NCBI RefSeq assembly: GCF_000011645.1
Contig: NC_006270.3
Coordinates: 1,671,501-1,735,500 of the forward strand
From: Bacillus licheniformis DSM 13 = ATCC 14580
Lineage (GTDB): Bacteria; Bacillota; Bacilli; Bacillales; Bacillaceae
Direction: 5' to 3'
DNA: 64,000 bases
The notes under the pieces: generated by a model
What the model was told of the DNA's origin: nothing
Seen by the model: the letters and a program-made list of their open reading frames with translations, nothing else
The model's database searches: none
In this document: positions 1-7,632 of the stretch, in pieces
Numbering within the stretch: position 1 is the stretch's first letter
Layout of the letters: each line of letters opens with the position of its first letter
Translations under genes and position numbers: made by a program

Positions 1-353
1 TTGATATAACAAACGTTATCCGCGCAAGGCACGGCCTGTCTGAGCTCACTTGGGATGAAGGCGTATCAAAAGTGGCTTACGGCCACAGCAGCGACATGAA
101 AGAGCACCATTACTTCTCCCATGTGTCAGAAACGGAAGGCACCCTCAAAGACAGGCTTGAAAAAGGAAAAGTCAATTTTGAGCAGGCGGGGGAAAATATC
201 GCGCTCAACTATGTCGACGGGCCTGCGGCGGTTGAAGGCTGGTTAAACAGCGAAGGGCACAGAAAAGCGCTCTTAAATGCCGACTATACCCATCTCGGCG
301 TCGGGGTGGATGAGAAATATTATACGCAAAACTTTATTAAAGAATGGCAATAG
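1..353 (+). CDS. ylbC: CAP/SCP-domain protein YlbC, C-terminal part (5' end outside window)
   Basis: The reading frame is open from base 3, so only the C-terminal ~116 residues are present. They carry the hallmarks of a bacterial CAP (SCP/PR-1-like) domain: a GL..L.WDE stretch, HSSDM, a YFSH motif, GENIA and the closing W-x-x-S-x-GHR-x-x-LLN-x-x-YTHLGVGV block. Such domains are usually extracytoplasmic; B. subtilis YlbC is an uncharacterised member of about the same arrangement. A strong terminator follows the stop, so it ends its transcription unit. Function is unknown; the family assignment is secure, the symbol rests on synteny with ylbD-ylbG. Confidence 0.85.
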   Translation, partial: DITNVIRARHGLSELTWDEGVSKVAYGHSSDMKEHHYFSHVSETEGTLKDRLEKGKVNFEQAGENIALNYVDGPAAVEGWLNSEGHRKALLNADYTHLGVGVDEKYYTQNFIKEWQ

Positions 354-386
354 AGCCCGGGACAATACCCGGGCTTTTCGTTTTTT
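354..386 (+). terminator. Rho-independent terminator after ylbC
   Basis: Perfect 8-bp GC-rich stem (AGCCCGGG at 354-361 with CCCGGGCT at 368-375), 6-nt loop, then a T-rich tail. It starts directly at the ylbC stop codon. Confidence 0.9.
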
Positions 387-506
387 GAGAAATCCTGAAA
401 TGTCGGCTGCTCACCGTTCCTGTAAAAAGAGGAATTTTAGGCGAACATTTTTTGCCGGGGCGGATTACACTATAGTAGGCATATGTTTTCGGAGGGGGTG
501 TAGACG

Positions 507-902
507 TTGGCAAATCAAAACGCGCAATCATCCATCAATGAATTTAAGCAATTTATAAAACGGCATCCTAAGTTGATTTCCGAAGTCCGGAAACAAGAAA
601 AAAGCTGGCAGGAAGTCTATGAAAACTGGGTTTTGCTCGGGGAAGACGATTCGATATGGGATCCGTACAGGGAAGAAGCTTCAGCGGAAAAGGAGCCGGA
701 CGCTGGCGGCAAAAACGATTTCATTTCGAAAATGGTGACGGCCGTTCGAAAGATGGATGCCAATCAAATGAATGAGCAGATCAATAAAATGAGCCAGTCT
801 ATTTCTTCGCTGCAAAGCTTGCTCAGCCAGTTTTCGGGCGGAAGCCAAAAACAGCAGAAACAAAGCGGCGGCGAGCATCCGTTTTCTTTCCGAAAAGATT
901 AG
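507..902 (+). CDS. ylbD: YlbD-family spore coat protein
   Basis: A 131-residue hydrophilic protein rich in Gln, Lys and Ser, with no signal peptide or membrane segment. Length and the N-terminal pattern NEFKQFIKRHP..I.EVRK match B. subtilis YlbD, a putative coat protein (YlbD_coat family). Translation starts at TTG 507, preceded by a strong GGAGGGGG at 491-498. The C-terminal half (MVTAVRKMDANQMNEQINKM then SLQSLLSQFSGG) looks helical and ends in a Gln-rich tail. ylbE follows after 14 nt, so the two are probably co-transcribed. The coat role is known for the family; nothing here shows it directly. Confidence 0.85.
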   Translation: MANQNAQSSINEFKQFIKRHPKLISEVRKQEKSWQEVYENWVLLGEDDSIWDPYREEASAEKEPDAGGKNDFISKMVTAVRKMDANQMNEQINKMSQSISSLQSLLSQFSGGSQKQQKQSGGEHPFSFRKD

Positions 903-916
903 GGAAGGAGAAAGAC

Positions 917-1156
917 ATGCGTAAAGAAGTGCAGGAGTATGTGTTCGCCGACGAAGAGCGCCGCCGGTTCATCCGTGAGCAGCCGGTCTGGTACCGCAAG
1001 CTTTCGCGGAATCCGAATGATCTGTCAGCCTTTCATCTCGATATGATGAATTTTTATGAAAAAACGATTCCTCACAGGGTCAACCAGTTATCGGGCAGCA
1101 TTCAGATGGCCCAGATGATGCTGCAAATGTTTCATGCGATGCGCACTCAGGATTAA
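917..1156 (+). CDS. ylbE: YlbE-family protein
   Basis: A 79-residue cytoplasmic protein, the family's usual length. It has the typical block R.FIREQP.WYRKLSRNP..L..F and ends in a Met-rich helix (IQMAQMMLQMFHAM). ATG 917 has a good ribosome binding site (GGAAGGAG). It sits 14 nt after ylbD, and a terminator overlaps its stop codon, so ylbD-ylbE form a two-gene unit. Its function is unknown; the pairing with a coat protein gene suggests, but does not prove, a sporulation-time role. Confidence 0.85.
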   Translation: MRKEVQEYVFADEERRRFIREQPVWYRKLSRNPNDLSAFHLDMMNFYEKTIPHRVNQLSGSIQMAQMMLQMFHAMRTQD

Positions 1157-1178
1157 TTTAAGCCTGAGTCTTTTTTTG
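1145..1178 (+). terminator. Rho-independent terminator overlapping the ylbE stop
   Basis: ACTCAGG (1145-1151) pairs with CCTGAGT (1163-1169), followed by seven T. The 5' arm lies inside the last codons of ylbE. Confidence 0.85.
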
Positions 1179-1232
1179 TGATGATAAATCGCGCCATTCT
1201 GGTAAAGCTAGGTGTGAAGGAGTTGATCTGTG

Positions 1233-1364
1233 ATGAAGAAGTGCTGGCTTGTAATCTTTCTGTGCCTCTTGCTGGCCGGCTGCGCCACCCATAAACCAAA
1301 GCCCAAAGGCTTATCTGATTGGCGCGATTCCGCTTGTGAAAGCGAAGTTTTTGGAAAATTATAG
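1233..1364 (+). CDS. Possible small lipoprotein (43 aa), or remnant of one
   Basis: ATG 1233 opens a 43-codon frame preceded by GAAGGAG (1216-1222). The N-terminus is a textbook lipoprotein signal: MKK, a hydrophobic run (VIFLCLLL) and the lipobox LAGC, with Cys17 as the predicted lipidated residue, then a Lys/Pro-rich stretch (THKPKPK). After about residue 25 the frame becomes unremarkable. The neighbouring frame stays open from the same point to a TAG near 1380, so a frameshift in a slightly longer lipoprotein is possible. I do not recognise a homologue. It lies between the ylbE terminator and ylbF. Confidence 0.45.
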   Translation: MKKCWLVIFLCLLLAGCATHKPKPKGLSDWRDSACESEVFGKL

Positions 1365-1433
1365 TTCGGAGGCGGCATAGACATTTTTGAAAACGGCTGT
1401 TTTGTGATACACTATAGCTGGAGGTGCATGTCT

Positions 1434-1883
1434 ATGTTTGCCACAATGGAATCGTTGCGGCTTCAAAATGAAGCATATGATTTGGCCAACATGATTCTTC
1501 AATCAGAGGCGGCTGAACATTACAGAAAATGCTACAAGCGTCTCCGCGAAGATGAAGAGGCCGGACGTATTATCGCTTCGTTTACGAAAATAAAAGAACA
1601 GTACGAGGATGTGCAGCGCTTTGGCAAGTATCATCCTGATTATAAAGAGATATCCAAGAAAATGAGGGAAATCAAACGGGAGCTTGACCTTCACGATACA
1701 GTAGCCGAATTTAAAAAGGCGGAAACCGAGCTGCAATCCATTCTTGATGAAGTCAGCGTGGAAATCGGTCATGCTGTGTCAAAACATATCAAAGTACCGA
1801 CTGGAAACCCTTATTTTGATAATCTTTCATCTTGCGGCGGCGGCTGCGGGTCAGGCGGAAGCTGCGGCTGTAAAGTTTCCTGA
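1434..1883 (+). CDS. ylbF: YlbF (RicF), subunit of the RicA-RicF-RicT complex
   Basis: A 149-residue protein matching B. subtilis YlbF throughout, including the central helical region (RCYKRLREDEEAG-like, QYEDVQRFGKYHPDY) and the Cys-rich tail SSCGGGCGSGGSCGCKVS. In B. subtilis, YlbF/RicF, YmcA/RicA and YaaT/RicT form the Y-complex, which carries Fe-S clusters, works with RNase Y on mRNA maturation and is needed for competence, biofilm formation and sporulation; the C-terminal cysteines are cluster ligands. ATG 1434 is chosen over ATG 1428 because GGAGGTG (1420-1426) is correctly spaced only for the former. A terminator follows the stop at once. Confidence 0.92.
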   Translation: MFATMESLRLQNEAYDLANMILQSEAAEHYRKCYKRLREDEEAGRIIASFTKIKEQYEDVQRFGKYHPDYKEISKKMREIKRELDLHDTVAEFKKAETELQSILDEVSVEIGHAVSKHIKVPTGNPYFDNLSSCGGGCGSGGSCGCKVS

Positions 1884-1884
1884 T

Positions 1885-1916
1885 GAGGCTCGGTCGCCCC
1901 GAGTCTCGTTTTTTTA
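1885..1916 (+). terminator. Rho-independent terminator between ylbF and ylbG
   Basis: GAGGCTCGG (1885-1893) pairs with CCGAGTCTC (1899-1907), one G-U pair, followed by a run of seven T from 1909. It starts 2 nt after the ylbF stop. Confidence 0.85.
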
Positions 1917-1954
1917 TAGAACTTCATGCACAGAGCGACAGGCAGGTGAACAAT

Positions 1955-2227
1955 TTGGAAATCAGGCGTCAAGGTTTAATCGTTTGGCTGCACTCCTTGA
2001 AGCAGGCGAAAATGCTCAGGAAATTCGGAAATGTTCATTACGTTTCAAAGCGGCTGAAATATGTAGTGGTGTATTGCAATATGGAAGATGCCGAAAGAAT
2101 CATCGCAAAAATACGTTCGTACTCTTTTGTCAAACAGGTGGATCTTTCATACAAACCGTTTTTGAAAATGGAGTTTGAATCCAAGCAGGATAAAGCGAAA
2201 GAATACGACTATAAAGCCGGGCTCTAA
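1955..2227 (+). CDS. ylbG: YlbG, DUF2129 (UPF0298) family protein
   Basis: A small cytoplasmic protein of 90 residues from TTG 1955, exactly the length of B. subtilis YlbG. It is highly conserved in the core RRQGLIVWLHSLKQ, KFGNVHYVSKRLKYVV and SYKPFLK.EFESK.DKAKEYDYK. The frame is open further upstream, but the conserved region begins at this TTG, with AGGCAGGTG a few bases before it; an in-frame GTG at 1946 is the alternative. The family is restricted to Firmicutes and has no assigned function. The ylbF terminator separates it from ylbF, so expression may rely on read-through. Confidence 0.88.
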   Translation: MEIRRQGLIVWLHSLKQAKMLRKFGNVHYVSKRLKYVVVYCNMEDAERIIAKIRSYSFVKQVDLSYKPFLKMEFESKQDKAKEYDYKAGL

Positions 2228-2241
2228 CTTGGTTTATGTTA

Positions 2242-2275
2242 AAAAAATCCCCGCAGAAGTACCTCTGCGGGGTCC
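2242..2275. terminator. Stem-loop after ylbG, better as terminator on the reverse strand
   Basis: CCCCGCAGA (2249-2257) pairs perfectly with TCTGCGGGG (2264-2272). The T-run lies on the reverse strand (seven A on the forward strand at 2241-2247); the forward side has only TCCTTCTATT, so forward termination may be inefficient. Confidence 0.6.
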
Positions 2276-2336
2276 TTCTATTCCTTAAAAAATTAAGGAG
2301 AAGGCAAAGGGAGAGGAGAAACCGGAGGAAGAACTT

Positions 2337-2471
2337 ATGGGGAAACGTAAGTCTTCTCCGCGGTTGGCAACAACATCAATCGATGCTGTTGCTATTATTA
2401 TCACCACCGAGCCTTTTTGCTATACATATGAATTTGCACTTTGGGTGTTTGTGCCAGAAAACACTTTATGA
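2337..2471 (+). CDS. Possible small protein (44 aa)
   Basis: ATG 2337 has an excellent ribosome binding site (GGAGGA at 2323-2328, spacing 8) within a purine-rich leader. The predicted 44-residue product starts basic (MGKRKSSPR) and is mildly hydrophobic afterwards (AVAIIITTEP, EFALWVFVPE). It ends 48 nt before rsmD. I do not recognise it. The strong site and the otherwise empty 290-nt gap between ylbG and rsmD are the only support; it could be chance. Confidence 0.35.
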   Translation: MGKRKSSPRLATTSIDAVAIIITTEPFCYTYEFALWVFVPENTL

Positions 2472-2519
2472 TAAGATAGGAATGATTTTTTTCGAGTTTT
2501 AAGAAAAAGTGGTGGAAGT

Positions 2520-3086
2520 ATGAGAGTGATTTCTGGGACGTATAAGGGACGTGCCTTAAAGGCGGTTCCCGGCACGTCGACAAGGCCGACGACCGATAAA
2601 GTAAAGGAATCCATCTTTAATATGGTCGGCCCGTATTTTGAAGGCGGCACCGGCCTTGATCTGTACGCGGGAAGCGGCGGATTGGGCATTGAAGCGCTGT
2701 CGCGGGGATTTGACCGCTTCATTTTTGTCGACCGGGATTTTAAAGCGATTCAAACCGTGAAAGGAAATTTGAAAACGCTGGGCTTAGAAAAGTGCGCCGA
2801 AGTGTACAGAAATGACGCAGAACGGGCTCTGCATGCACTGGTGAAAAGGGGCGCAAGCTTTGATGCCGTCTTTTTGGACCCGCCATATCGAGAGCAAAAG
2901 CTGGAAGCGCTTTTATCGATCATTGATGAAGCGGATATGCTGACTGAAAGAGGGTTTATTGTGGCTGAGCATGCGAAGGAAGTCATGCTGCCGGATGCGG
3001 CGGGCGGACTTCAGCTTGCCCGGCAGGAAATATACGGCTTAACAGGCGTGACCATATACAGAAAGAGAGGGAATGGGGATGGCTAG
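2520..3086 (+). CDS. rsmD: 16S rRNA (guanine(966)-N2)-methyltransferase RsmD
   Basis: A 188-residue SAM-dependent methyltransferase that modifies G966 (E. coli numbering) of 16S rRNA during 30S assembly. It shows the N-terminal RVISGTYKGR.L family signature, the SAM-binding motif I LDLYAGSGGLGIEALSRG (residues ~47-63) and the catalytic DPPY tetrad (120-123) typical of N2-guanine and N6-adenine enzymes. ATG 2520 follows GGTGGA. The gene overlaps coaD by 8 nt, the common Bacillus arrangement (ylbH-ylbI), so the two are translationally coupled. Confidence 0.95.
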   Translation: MRVISGTYKGRALKAVPGTSTRPTTDKVKESIFNMVGPYFEGGTGLDLYAGSGGLGIEALSRGFDRFIFVDRDFKAIQTVKGNLKTLGLEKCAEVYRNDAERALHALVKRGASFDAVFLDPPYREQKLEALLSIIDEADMLTERGFIVAEHAKEVMLPDAAGGLQLARQEIYGLTGVTIYRKRGNGDG

Positions 3087-3573
3087 CATTGCCGTTTGTC
3101 CCGGAAGTTTTGATCCGGTGACTTTTGGACATTTGGATATCATCAGGCGCGGGGCGAAAGTGTTTGATAAAGTTTATGTATGCGTTTTGAACAATTCTTC
3201 GAAGAAGCCGCTGTTTACAGTGGAAGAACGCTGTGGGCTGCTTCGCGAAGTGACGCAGGATATCCCGAATGTGCAAGTGGAATCTTTTCAGGGGCTTTTG
3301 ATTGATTATGCAAAGAGCAAGCAGGCAAACGTCATCCTGCGGGGGCTTAGAGCGGTATCTGACTTTGAATACGAGATGCAGGGAACCTCGATGAACAAAG
3401 TGCTCGATGAAAATATTGAAACGTTTTTTATGATGACGAATAACCAATACTCGTTCCTCAGTTCAAGCATTGTCAAAGAAGTGGCAAAATATAAAGGTTC
3501 AGTCGCAGAACTCGTGCCGGAAGCGGTCGAGGCTGCACTTGAAAAAAAGTTTGCAAAAAATGAGCGGCCGTAA
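3079..3573 (+). CDS. coaD: Phosphopantetheine adenylyltransferase CoaD
   Basis: Catalyses the fourth step of CoA synthesis: 4'-phosphopantetheine plus ATP gives dephospho-CoA and PPi. The 164-residue protein has the nucleotidyltransferase N-terminus GSFDPVTFGH (residues 9-18), with the T-x-G-H form of the HxGH motif, the conserved RGLRAVSDFEYE segment and the closing SSSIVKE motif. ATG 3079 gives the conserved N-terminus MASIAVCPGSFDP; an in-frame ATG six bases upstream (3073) is possible. It overlaps rsmD and ends in a terminator shared with convergent ylbJ. Confidence 0.96.
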   Translation: MASIAVCPGSFDPVTFGHLDIIRRGAKVFDKVYVCVLNNSSKKPLFTVEERCGLLREVTQDIPNVQVESFQGLLIDYAKSKQANVILRGLRAVSDFEYEMQGTSMNKVLDENIETFFMMTNNQYSFLSSSIVKEVAKYKGSVAELVPEAVEAALEKKFAKNERP

Positions 3574-3590
3574 CCGGCTGCTCATTTTTT
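3561..3590. terminator. Bidirectional terminator between coaD and ylbJ
   Basis: TGAGCGGCCG (3561-3570) pairs with CGGCTGCTCA (3575-3584), one G-U pair, 4-nt loop. A T-run follows on the forward strand and an A-run precedes it, so it can stop both converging genes. Confidence 0.85.
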
Positions 3591-4802
3591 AACAGGGGCG
3601 TAAGATTTGGCATAAAGAATGATATAGATGAGAAGGGTGCCGATTGTTAGGAGCGGACCGATCTCTGCTAAAGTGTTCCACATCTCCAGAAAGAAAGGTT
3701 CCGTCTTCCCGGCCGTCAGAAAGGAGAAGACCGGCTCCGTCGGAGAATAGAACGATGTGTAAAGAGGCTTCCAAAGAATAAGAACAAAGATCGCTGCATA
3801 AATTCCCTGGAGGATGCGAGCGATAAAAAACGGCTTAAAGCGGATATCCGTTTCAGCAAGAATGCCTGCAACCTGCGCTTGGACGCAGAAGCCGCTGAAA
3901 CCCAAAATAAAGCTGACGATCACCGCTTGCTGGAGAAGCGCCGCATCCGTTGCGCTGACCAGTTTGCTGCCGAGCGTAATCTCAAACAATCCCGATAATA
4001 AAGGCTTATCAAAATCACCGGGCAATTGAAGAGCCGTCAAAATCATTCTTGTCGCGTGCGAAAGAATGTCGGTGATGTGCATCACAGAAAGAATGTTATT
4101 AAAAACCGAAAAAAGAATGATGAAGCCGCCCACCATTAGCAGCGTTTGAACGGAGGAGATGACAGCATCGCTCAAAAGTTTGCCGAGCGGCCGCTTTTCT
4201 TCAAGTCTTGCCTGATGGAGCGCTTTTAAGGCTTCTTTAATTGAAGGCACAGGAAGCTTCTTTCGCACGGCGGTGCGGTTTTCTTCTTTTCTTCCGTAAG
4301 TGCGCATCGTCAGTCCAACTGCGAAATTGCCCAAATAATGGGCCGCCGCAAGCACAACGCCAAGAGAAGGATTATGGAAAAAGCCGACCGCAACGGCTCC
4401 GAAAATAAACAGCGGGTTAGATGAGTTGGTGAATGAAGCGAGCCGCTCTGCTTCGACCCGGGAAATCTGCCGTTCCTGTCTCAGCCTTGAAGTCAGTTTT
4501 GCGCCGGCCGGGTTTCCCGATGCCATTCCCATTGCGAGCACGAACCCTCCGACGCCGGGTACGCGGAACACCGGTCTCATGAAAGGCTCGAGCAACAGCC
4601 CGACAAACCTGACGACACCAAACCCGATCAAGAGCTCTGATAAAATAAAAAAAGGCAAAAGGGAAGGGAATACGACCTCCCACCACATGGCAAGTCCACT
4701 TTTAGAAGCGTCAAATGATTCTTGCGGGTGGGTAATGACGGCGGCTGTAAATGAAAGCAGCAAAACGGCAATCATGAGTGTCTTTACCTTTGACATGTCC
4801 AT
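3582..4802 (-). CDS. ylbJ: Sporulation integral membrane protein YlbJ
   Basis: A 406-residue polytopic membrane protein of the nucleoside-recognition (Gate) family, close to the 408 residues of B. subtilis YlbJ, which is needed for efficient sporulation. Conserved blocks include WWEVVFPSLLPFFILSELL, GMASGNPAGAKL, SFTNSSNPLFIFGAVAVGF and FILGFSGFCVQAQ. About eight hydrophobic segments are visible. The start at 4802 has a strong site (GGGGG, spacing about 6); an in-frame ATG six bases inside is the alternative. It is transcribed against its neighbours. In B. subtilis ylbK lies between ylbJ and ylbL; here that gene is missing. Confidence 0.9.
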   Translation of the reverse strand: MDMSKVKTLMIAVLLLSFTAAVITHPQESFDASKSGLAMWWEVVFPSLLPFFILSELLIGFGVVRFVGLLLEPFMRPVFRVPGVGGFVLAMGMASGNPAGAKLTSRLRQERQISRVEAERLASFTNSSNPLFIFGAVAVGFFHNPSLGVVLAAAHYLGNFAVGLTMRTYGRKEENRTAVRKKLPVPSIKEALKALHQARLEEKRPLGKLLSDAVISSVQTLLMVGGFIILFSVFNNILSVMHITDILSHATRMILTALQLPGDFDKPLLSGLFEITLGSKLVSATDAALLQQAVIVSFILGFSGFCVQAQVAGILAETDIRFKPFFIARILQGIYAAIFVLILWKPLYTSFYSPTEPVFSFLTAGKTEPFFLEMWNTLAEIGPLLTIGTLLIYIILYAKSYAPVKK

Positions 4803-5125
4803 TTCTAACCCCCTTTGCGGCTGTGAATACACATTGGAAACAGGATCATGATAAAATAAACGAAAAGCTTGCCCGATTTGTGCGGTAGCCTTCTCCGTGA
4901 AACTTCTTTATCATTATACGAAGGCTGGTCCTTATTTTAGACCACCAGATTGCAGATCGGCGATGAAACAAATGAACCGGAAGCTCTTTAAACGCGCGGA
5001 AACCCTTCTCCTTGATGAGCATCAAAAGAAGGCATTTCATACATCTGTGAATTCATGCAGGCTGAAAATTCGAAGCCGGATCAAGATGTGAGCCGGTGAA
5101 AATAAAGATGGAGGGTTACATTTTC
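4803..5125. other. Divergent intergenic region ylbJ/ylbL, no gene recognised
   Basis: About 320 nt between the ylbJ and ylbL starts. Short open frames on both strands here lack ribosome binding sites and recognisable content. I see no GxSxG or other patatin-like trace of the ylbK gene that B. subtilis has at this position. It must contain promoters for both divergent genes, but I cannot assign boxes with confidence. GGAGGG at 5110-5115 is the ylbL ribosome binding site. Confidence 0.5.
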
Positions 5126-6148
5126 ATGCTGAAAAAAAGAATTATACGCATCGCACTATTGCTCGTTATCATCGTGGCCGCGCTGTCATTTGTGAAGCTG
5201 CCATATTACATCACCGAACCTGGCGAAGCGACCGAGCTGAACCCTTTAATTAAAGTCGATAACGGCTATCCTGAAAAAGGGAGCTTTTCTTTAATGACAG
5301 TTAAAGTCGGTCCTGCCAATCCGCTTACATATATATGGGCAAAAATGCGCCCTTACCACGAAATTCTTCCGGAAGAAAATTTTAAACAAGAAGGCGAATC
5401 TGATCAGGAATATATGAAGCGCCAACTGCAAATGATGAGAGATTCCCAGGAAAATGCGATGATCGCCGCTTATAAGCGGGCCGGAAAAGAAGTCAGCTAC
5501 ACGTTTAACGGCGTATATGCCATGTCGGTCGTCAGCGGCATGCCTGCAGAAGGGAAAATACAAGTCGGGGACAAAATTAAAAAAGCGGACGGAAAATCGT
5601 TCCGGTCAGCGGAGAGCTTCGTCCGCTACATCGAGTCAAAAAAAGCCGGGGACCGCGTGAAAATCGTAGTTGAACGGGATAAAGAAGAAAAAACATATGA
5701 GATGAAGCTGAAAACATTCAAAGAAGATCCAAAGAGAGCGGGGCTCGGCGTCTCCCTCATCACAGACCGCAATGTCAAGGTGAAGCCGGAGGTCGATATG
5801 GATATTGAAAACATCGGCGGCCCTTCGGCAGGGCTGATGATGTCAATGGAGATCTATAACCAGCTGACAAAAGAAGACGAGACGAAAGGACACCATATTG
5901 CTGGAACCGGAACGATCGACGACGAAGGCAAAGTCGGTCCGATCGGCGGCATCAGCCAGAAAGTCGTTGCGGCAGACAAGGCGGGAGCCGACATCTTTTT
6001 TGCCCCGAACGAAGGCGGAAAAAAAGGATCAAACTATGAAGAAGCTGTAAAAACGGCAAAAGATATTAAAACCGATATGAAAATCGTCCCTGTCGACACG
6101 ATGGATGATGCGATTCATTATTTGGAAGATAAAGTGAAAAACACCTGA
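5126..6148 (+). CDS. ddcP: DNA-damage checkpoint recovery protease DdcP (YlbL)
   Basis: A membrane-anchored serine protease with a Ser-Lys dyad. In B. subtilis, YlbL/DdcP (with CtpA) degrades the SOS division inhibitor YneA so that division resumes after DNA repair. The 340-residue protein has one N-terminal membrane segment (about residues 5-22), a PDZ domain (about 124-195, with the AEGKIQVGDKI.KADGKSF pattern) and a Lon-type C-terminal protease domain. Ser234 lies in ENIGGPSAG and Lys279 in GGISQKV, the expected dyad. ATG 5126 is chosen because GGAGGG is well placed and the membrane segment begins just after; an upstream in-frame ATG at 5108 overlaps the ribosome binding site. A terminator follows at once. 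Confidence 0.93.
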   Translation: MLKKRIIRIALLLVIIVAALSFVKLPYYITEPGEATELNPLIKVDNGYPEKGSFSLMTVKVGPANPLTYIWAKMRPYHEILPEENFKQEGESDQEYMKRQLQMMRDSQENAMIAAYKRAGKEVSYTFNGVYAMSVVSGMPAEGKIQVGDKIKKADGKSFRSAESFVRYIESKKAGDRVKIVVERDKEEKTYEMKLKTFKEDPKRAGLGVSLITDRNVKVKPEVDMDIENIGGPSAGLMMSMEIYNQLTKEDETKGHHIAGTGTIDDEGKVGPIGGISQKVVAADKAGADIFFAPNEGGKKGSNYEEAVKTAKDIKTDMKIVPVDTMDDAIHYLEDKVKNT

Positions 6149-6168
6149 TGTCCATCAGGTGTTTTTAT
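6137..6168. terminator. Bidirectional terminator between ddcP and tmcAL
   Basis: ACACCTGATG (6141-6150) pairs with CATCAGGTGT (6153-6162) and is flanked by A-run and T-run, serving both convergent genes. The stem overlaps the ddcP stop. Confidence 0.88.
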
Positions 6169-7415
6169 TTGCGCAAAAATATCCGGCTGTCTTCGTCATA
6201 CCTGATCGGCGAAAGGGAATATTCCTGCTCTGTCAGCATCGTCCGCACCGGCTCTTTGAGCGGGGCGCTGTATACTTGGCCCGCTTTTATGTCAAGCTGG
6301 AGGGAAGGATGGGAAAACGATCCCGTCTTTGTAATAAGGGGTGCGCTCAAGCTTTTTTTCTTTTCAGCCAAATAGGCCTGCCCTTTTTTTGTCATTCCGA
6401 GAAGTCTGATATATGCCGGATGTGTTTCGTTTAACATGCGCTTAACGTCGGCTTTCTTCGTTTTTGTGAGGATATGGGTGTTCATGCGCTGCAGTCTTGT
6501 CCACGTATAGCGCTTCGTTTTCAAAAGCTCCATGTATTCCTTAAAAGAGCCTGCTTTCCGGATCGCTTTTTTGACGCGGTGCTCAAGGCCTTCTTCCACT
6601 TCGTATATCCCTTTCAGCTCTTCTGTATCCATTGTATGCAGGCTGTATTTCAAAAAGGGGAAATAATCTTCAGGCGAGTGCCACATGCCGAAAGTCCGGG
6701 CGTATTCATCGAGCTCATCGACCGTTGTCTTTGGAAGGTAGAAGCGGCTGTCCGCAAGGCTTCCCGTTTCAAAAATCGACTTGCGTATGCTCGTAGCGCT
6801 TGCGATTCGGTCCGCTTCAGGGAATGTTGAATCGTGATAGCCTGAGGACCGGCGCTTGACGGTTTCGGGCTTCATGCTTAATTGCTTTTGCATGATGGCT
6901 TTCACATAATGGAATCCGAGAATGTTGTTCGGCTTTGAAAGGTCAACGATGTTACCGCCTTCTCTTGTTACAGACCGGAACGCTTTTGCCATCGCTTGCG
7001 GGTAGCTCAGCCCAAACGCTATCTGCTTTCTGGCTTCTTCGTTGAGCCTGTCTTCGTGCTCTATCGTGTGTGCGGCTGTATTGAGAAATGCCTCAATATC
7101 GCCGTGCTCGCTTCCGAAAAACAAAGAAGAACACCCTAATTCATTTAAAATCGAGACGGCGCCTTCAGCAAACGTTTCCGCTTTTTGGACGGCGAATATG
7201 TAAGGGAGTTCAACGACGACATCGGCAAAAGATGCGAGCGCCATCTTCGTACGCGCCCACTTTGATACGATGGCGGGTTCGCCGCGCTGCAAAAAGGAGC
7301 CGCTCATAACGGCAACCGCCACCTCGCTCCGCGTTTCTGATTTTGCTTCCTTTATATGATATAAATGTCCGTTATGAAAAGGATTGTATTCCACAACAAG
7401 GCCGACCGCTTTCAT
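6165..7415 (-). CDS. tmcAL: tRNA(Met) cytidine acetate ligase TmcAL (YlbM)
   Basis: Forms N4-acetylcytidine at the wobble position of elongator tRNA-Met using acetate and ATP; characterised for B. subtilis YlbM. The 416-residue protein begins MKAVGLVVEYNPFHNGHLYH, with the nucleotidyltransferase HxGH motif (His14-His17), followed by conserved VMSG.FLQRGEPA..SKWARTKMA and the SATSIRK motif. The start at 7415 has AGAGGTG upstream; an earlier in-frame ATG (7457) would add 14 residues that precede the conserved N-terminus. It is divergent from ylbN. Confidence 0.93.
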   Translation of the reverse strand: MKAVGLVVEYNPFHNGHLYHIKEAKSETRSEVAVAVMSGSFLQRGEPAIVSKWARTKMALASFADVVVELPYIFAVQKAETFAEGAVSILNELGCSSLFFGSEHGDIEAFLNTAAHTIEHEDRLNEEARKQIAFGLSYPQAMAKAFRSVTREGGNIVDLSKPNNILGFHYVKAIMQKQLSMKPETVKRRSSGYHDSTFPEADRIASATSIRKSIFETGSLADSRFYLPKTTVDELDEYARTFGMWHSPEDYFPFLKYSLHTMDTEELKGIYEVEEGLEHRVKKAIRKAGSFKEYMELLKTKRYTWTRLQRMNTHILTKTKKADVKRMLNETHPAYIRLLGMTKKGQAYLAEKKKSLSAPLITKTGSFSHPSLQLDIKAGQVYSAPLKEPVRTMLTEQEYSLSPIRYDEDSRIFLRK

Positions 7416-7573
7416 TTTTTCACCTCTCTTGCATCTCTTGAAATAGTTATGATACATTTACACATGGAATGTCCAGACGCCTCGCGAAAACAGCGTTTTT
7501 CCTAAGTGTATGAATTGTTGTTCACGATGTCAACGAATGAAAGGCGCAGGCGCATATCTGTAAAGAAAAAATA

Positions 7574-7602
7574 TTGACAAAAAACATGATGAAAGCTATA
7601 AT
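7574..7602 (+). promoter_or_regulatory. SigmaA promoter of ylbN-rpmF
   Basis: Perfect consensus boxes: TTGACA (7574-7579) and TATAAT (7597-7602) with a 17-bp spacer, 31 nt before the ylbN start. Its strength fits expression of a ribosomal protein gene. Confidence 0.92.
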
Positions 7603-7632
7603 CATGTTTGTTGCTCACTTAGAGGTGATACA

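Noticed and set aside
2236..2502. 88-codon frame spanning the ylbG stem-loop
   Set aside because: It begins in the stem-loop and has no ribosome binding site; the frame from 2337 is the only one with a good site.
4846..5091. Short frames on both strands between ylbJ and ddcP as ylbK remnants
   Set aside because: Neither shows GxSxG or other patatin-like motifs, and neither has a start signal.
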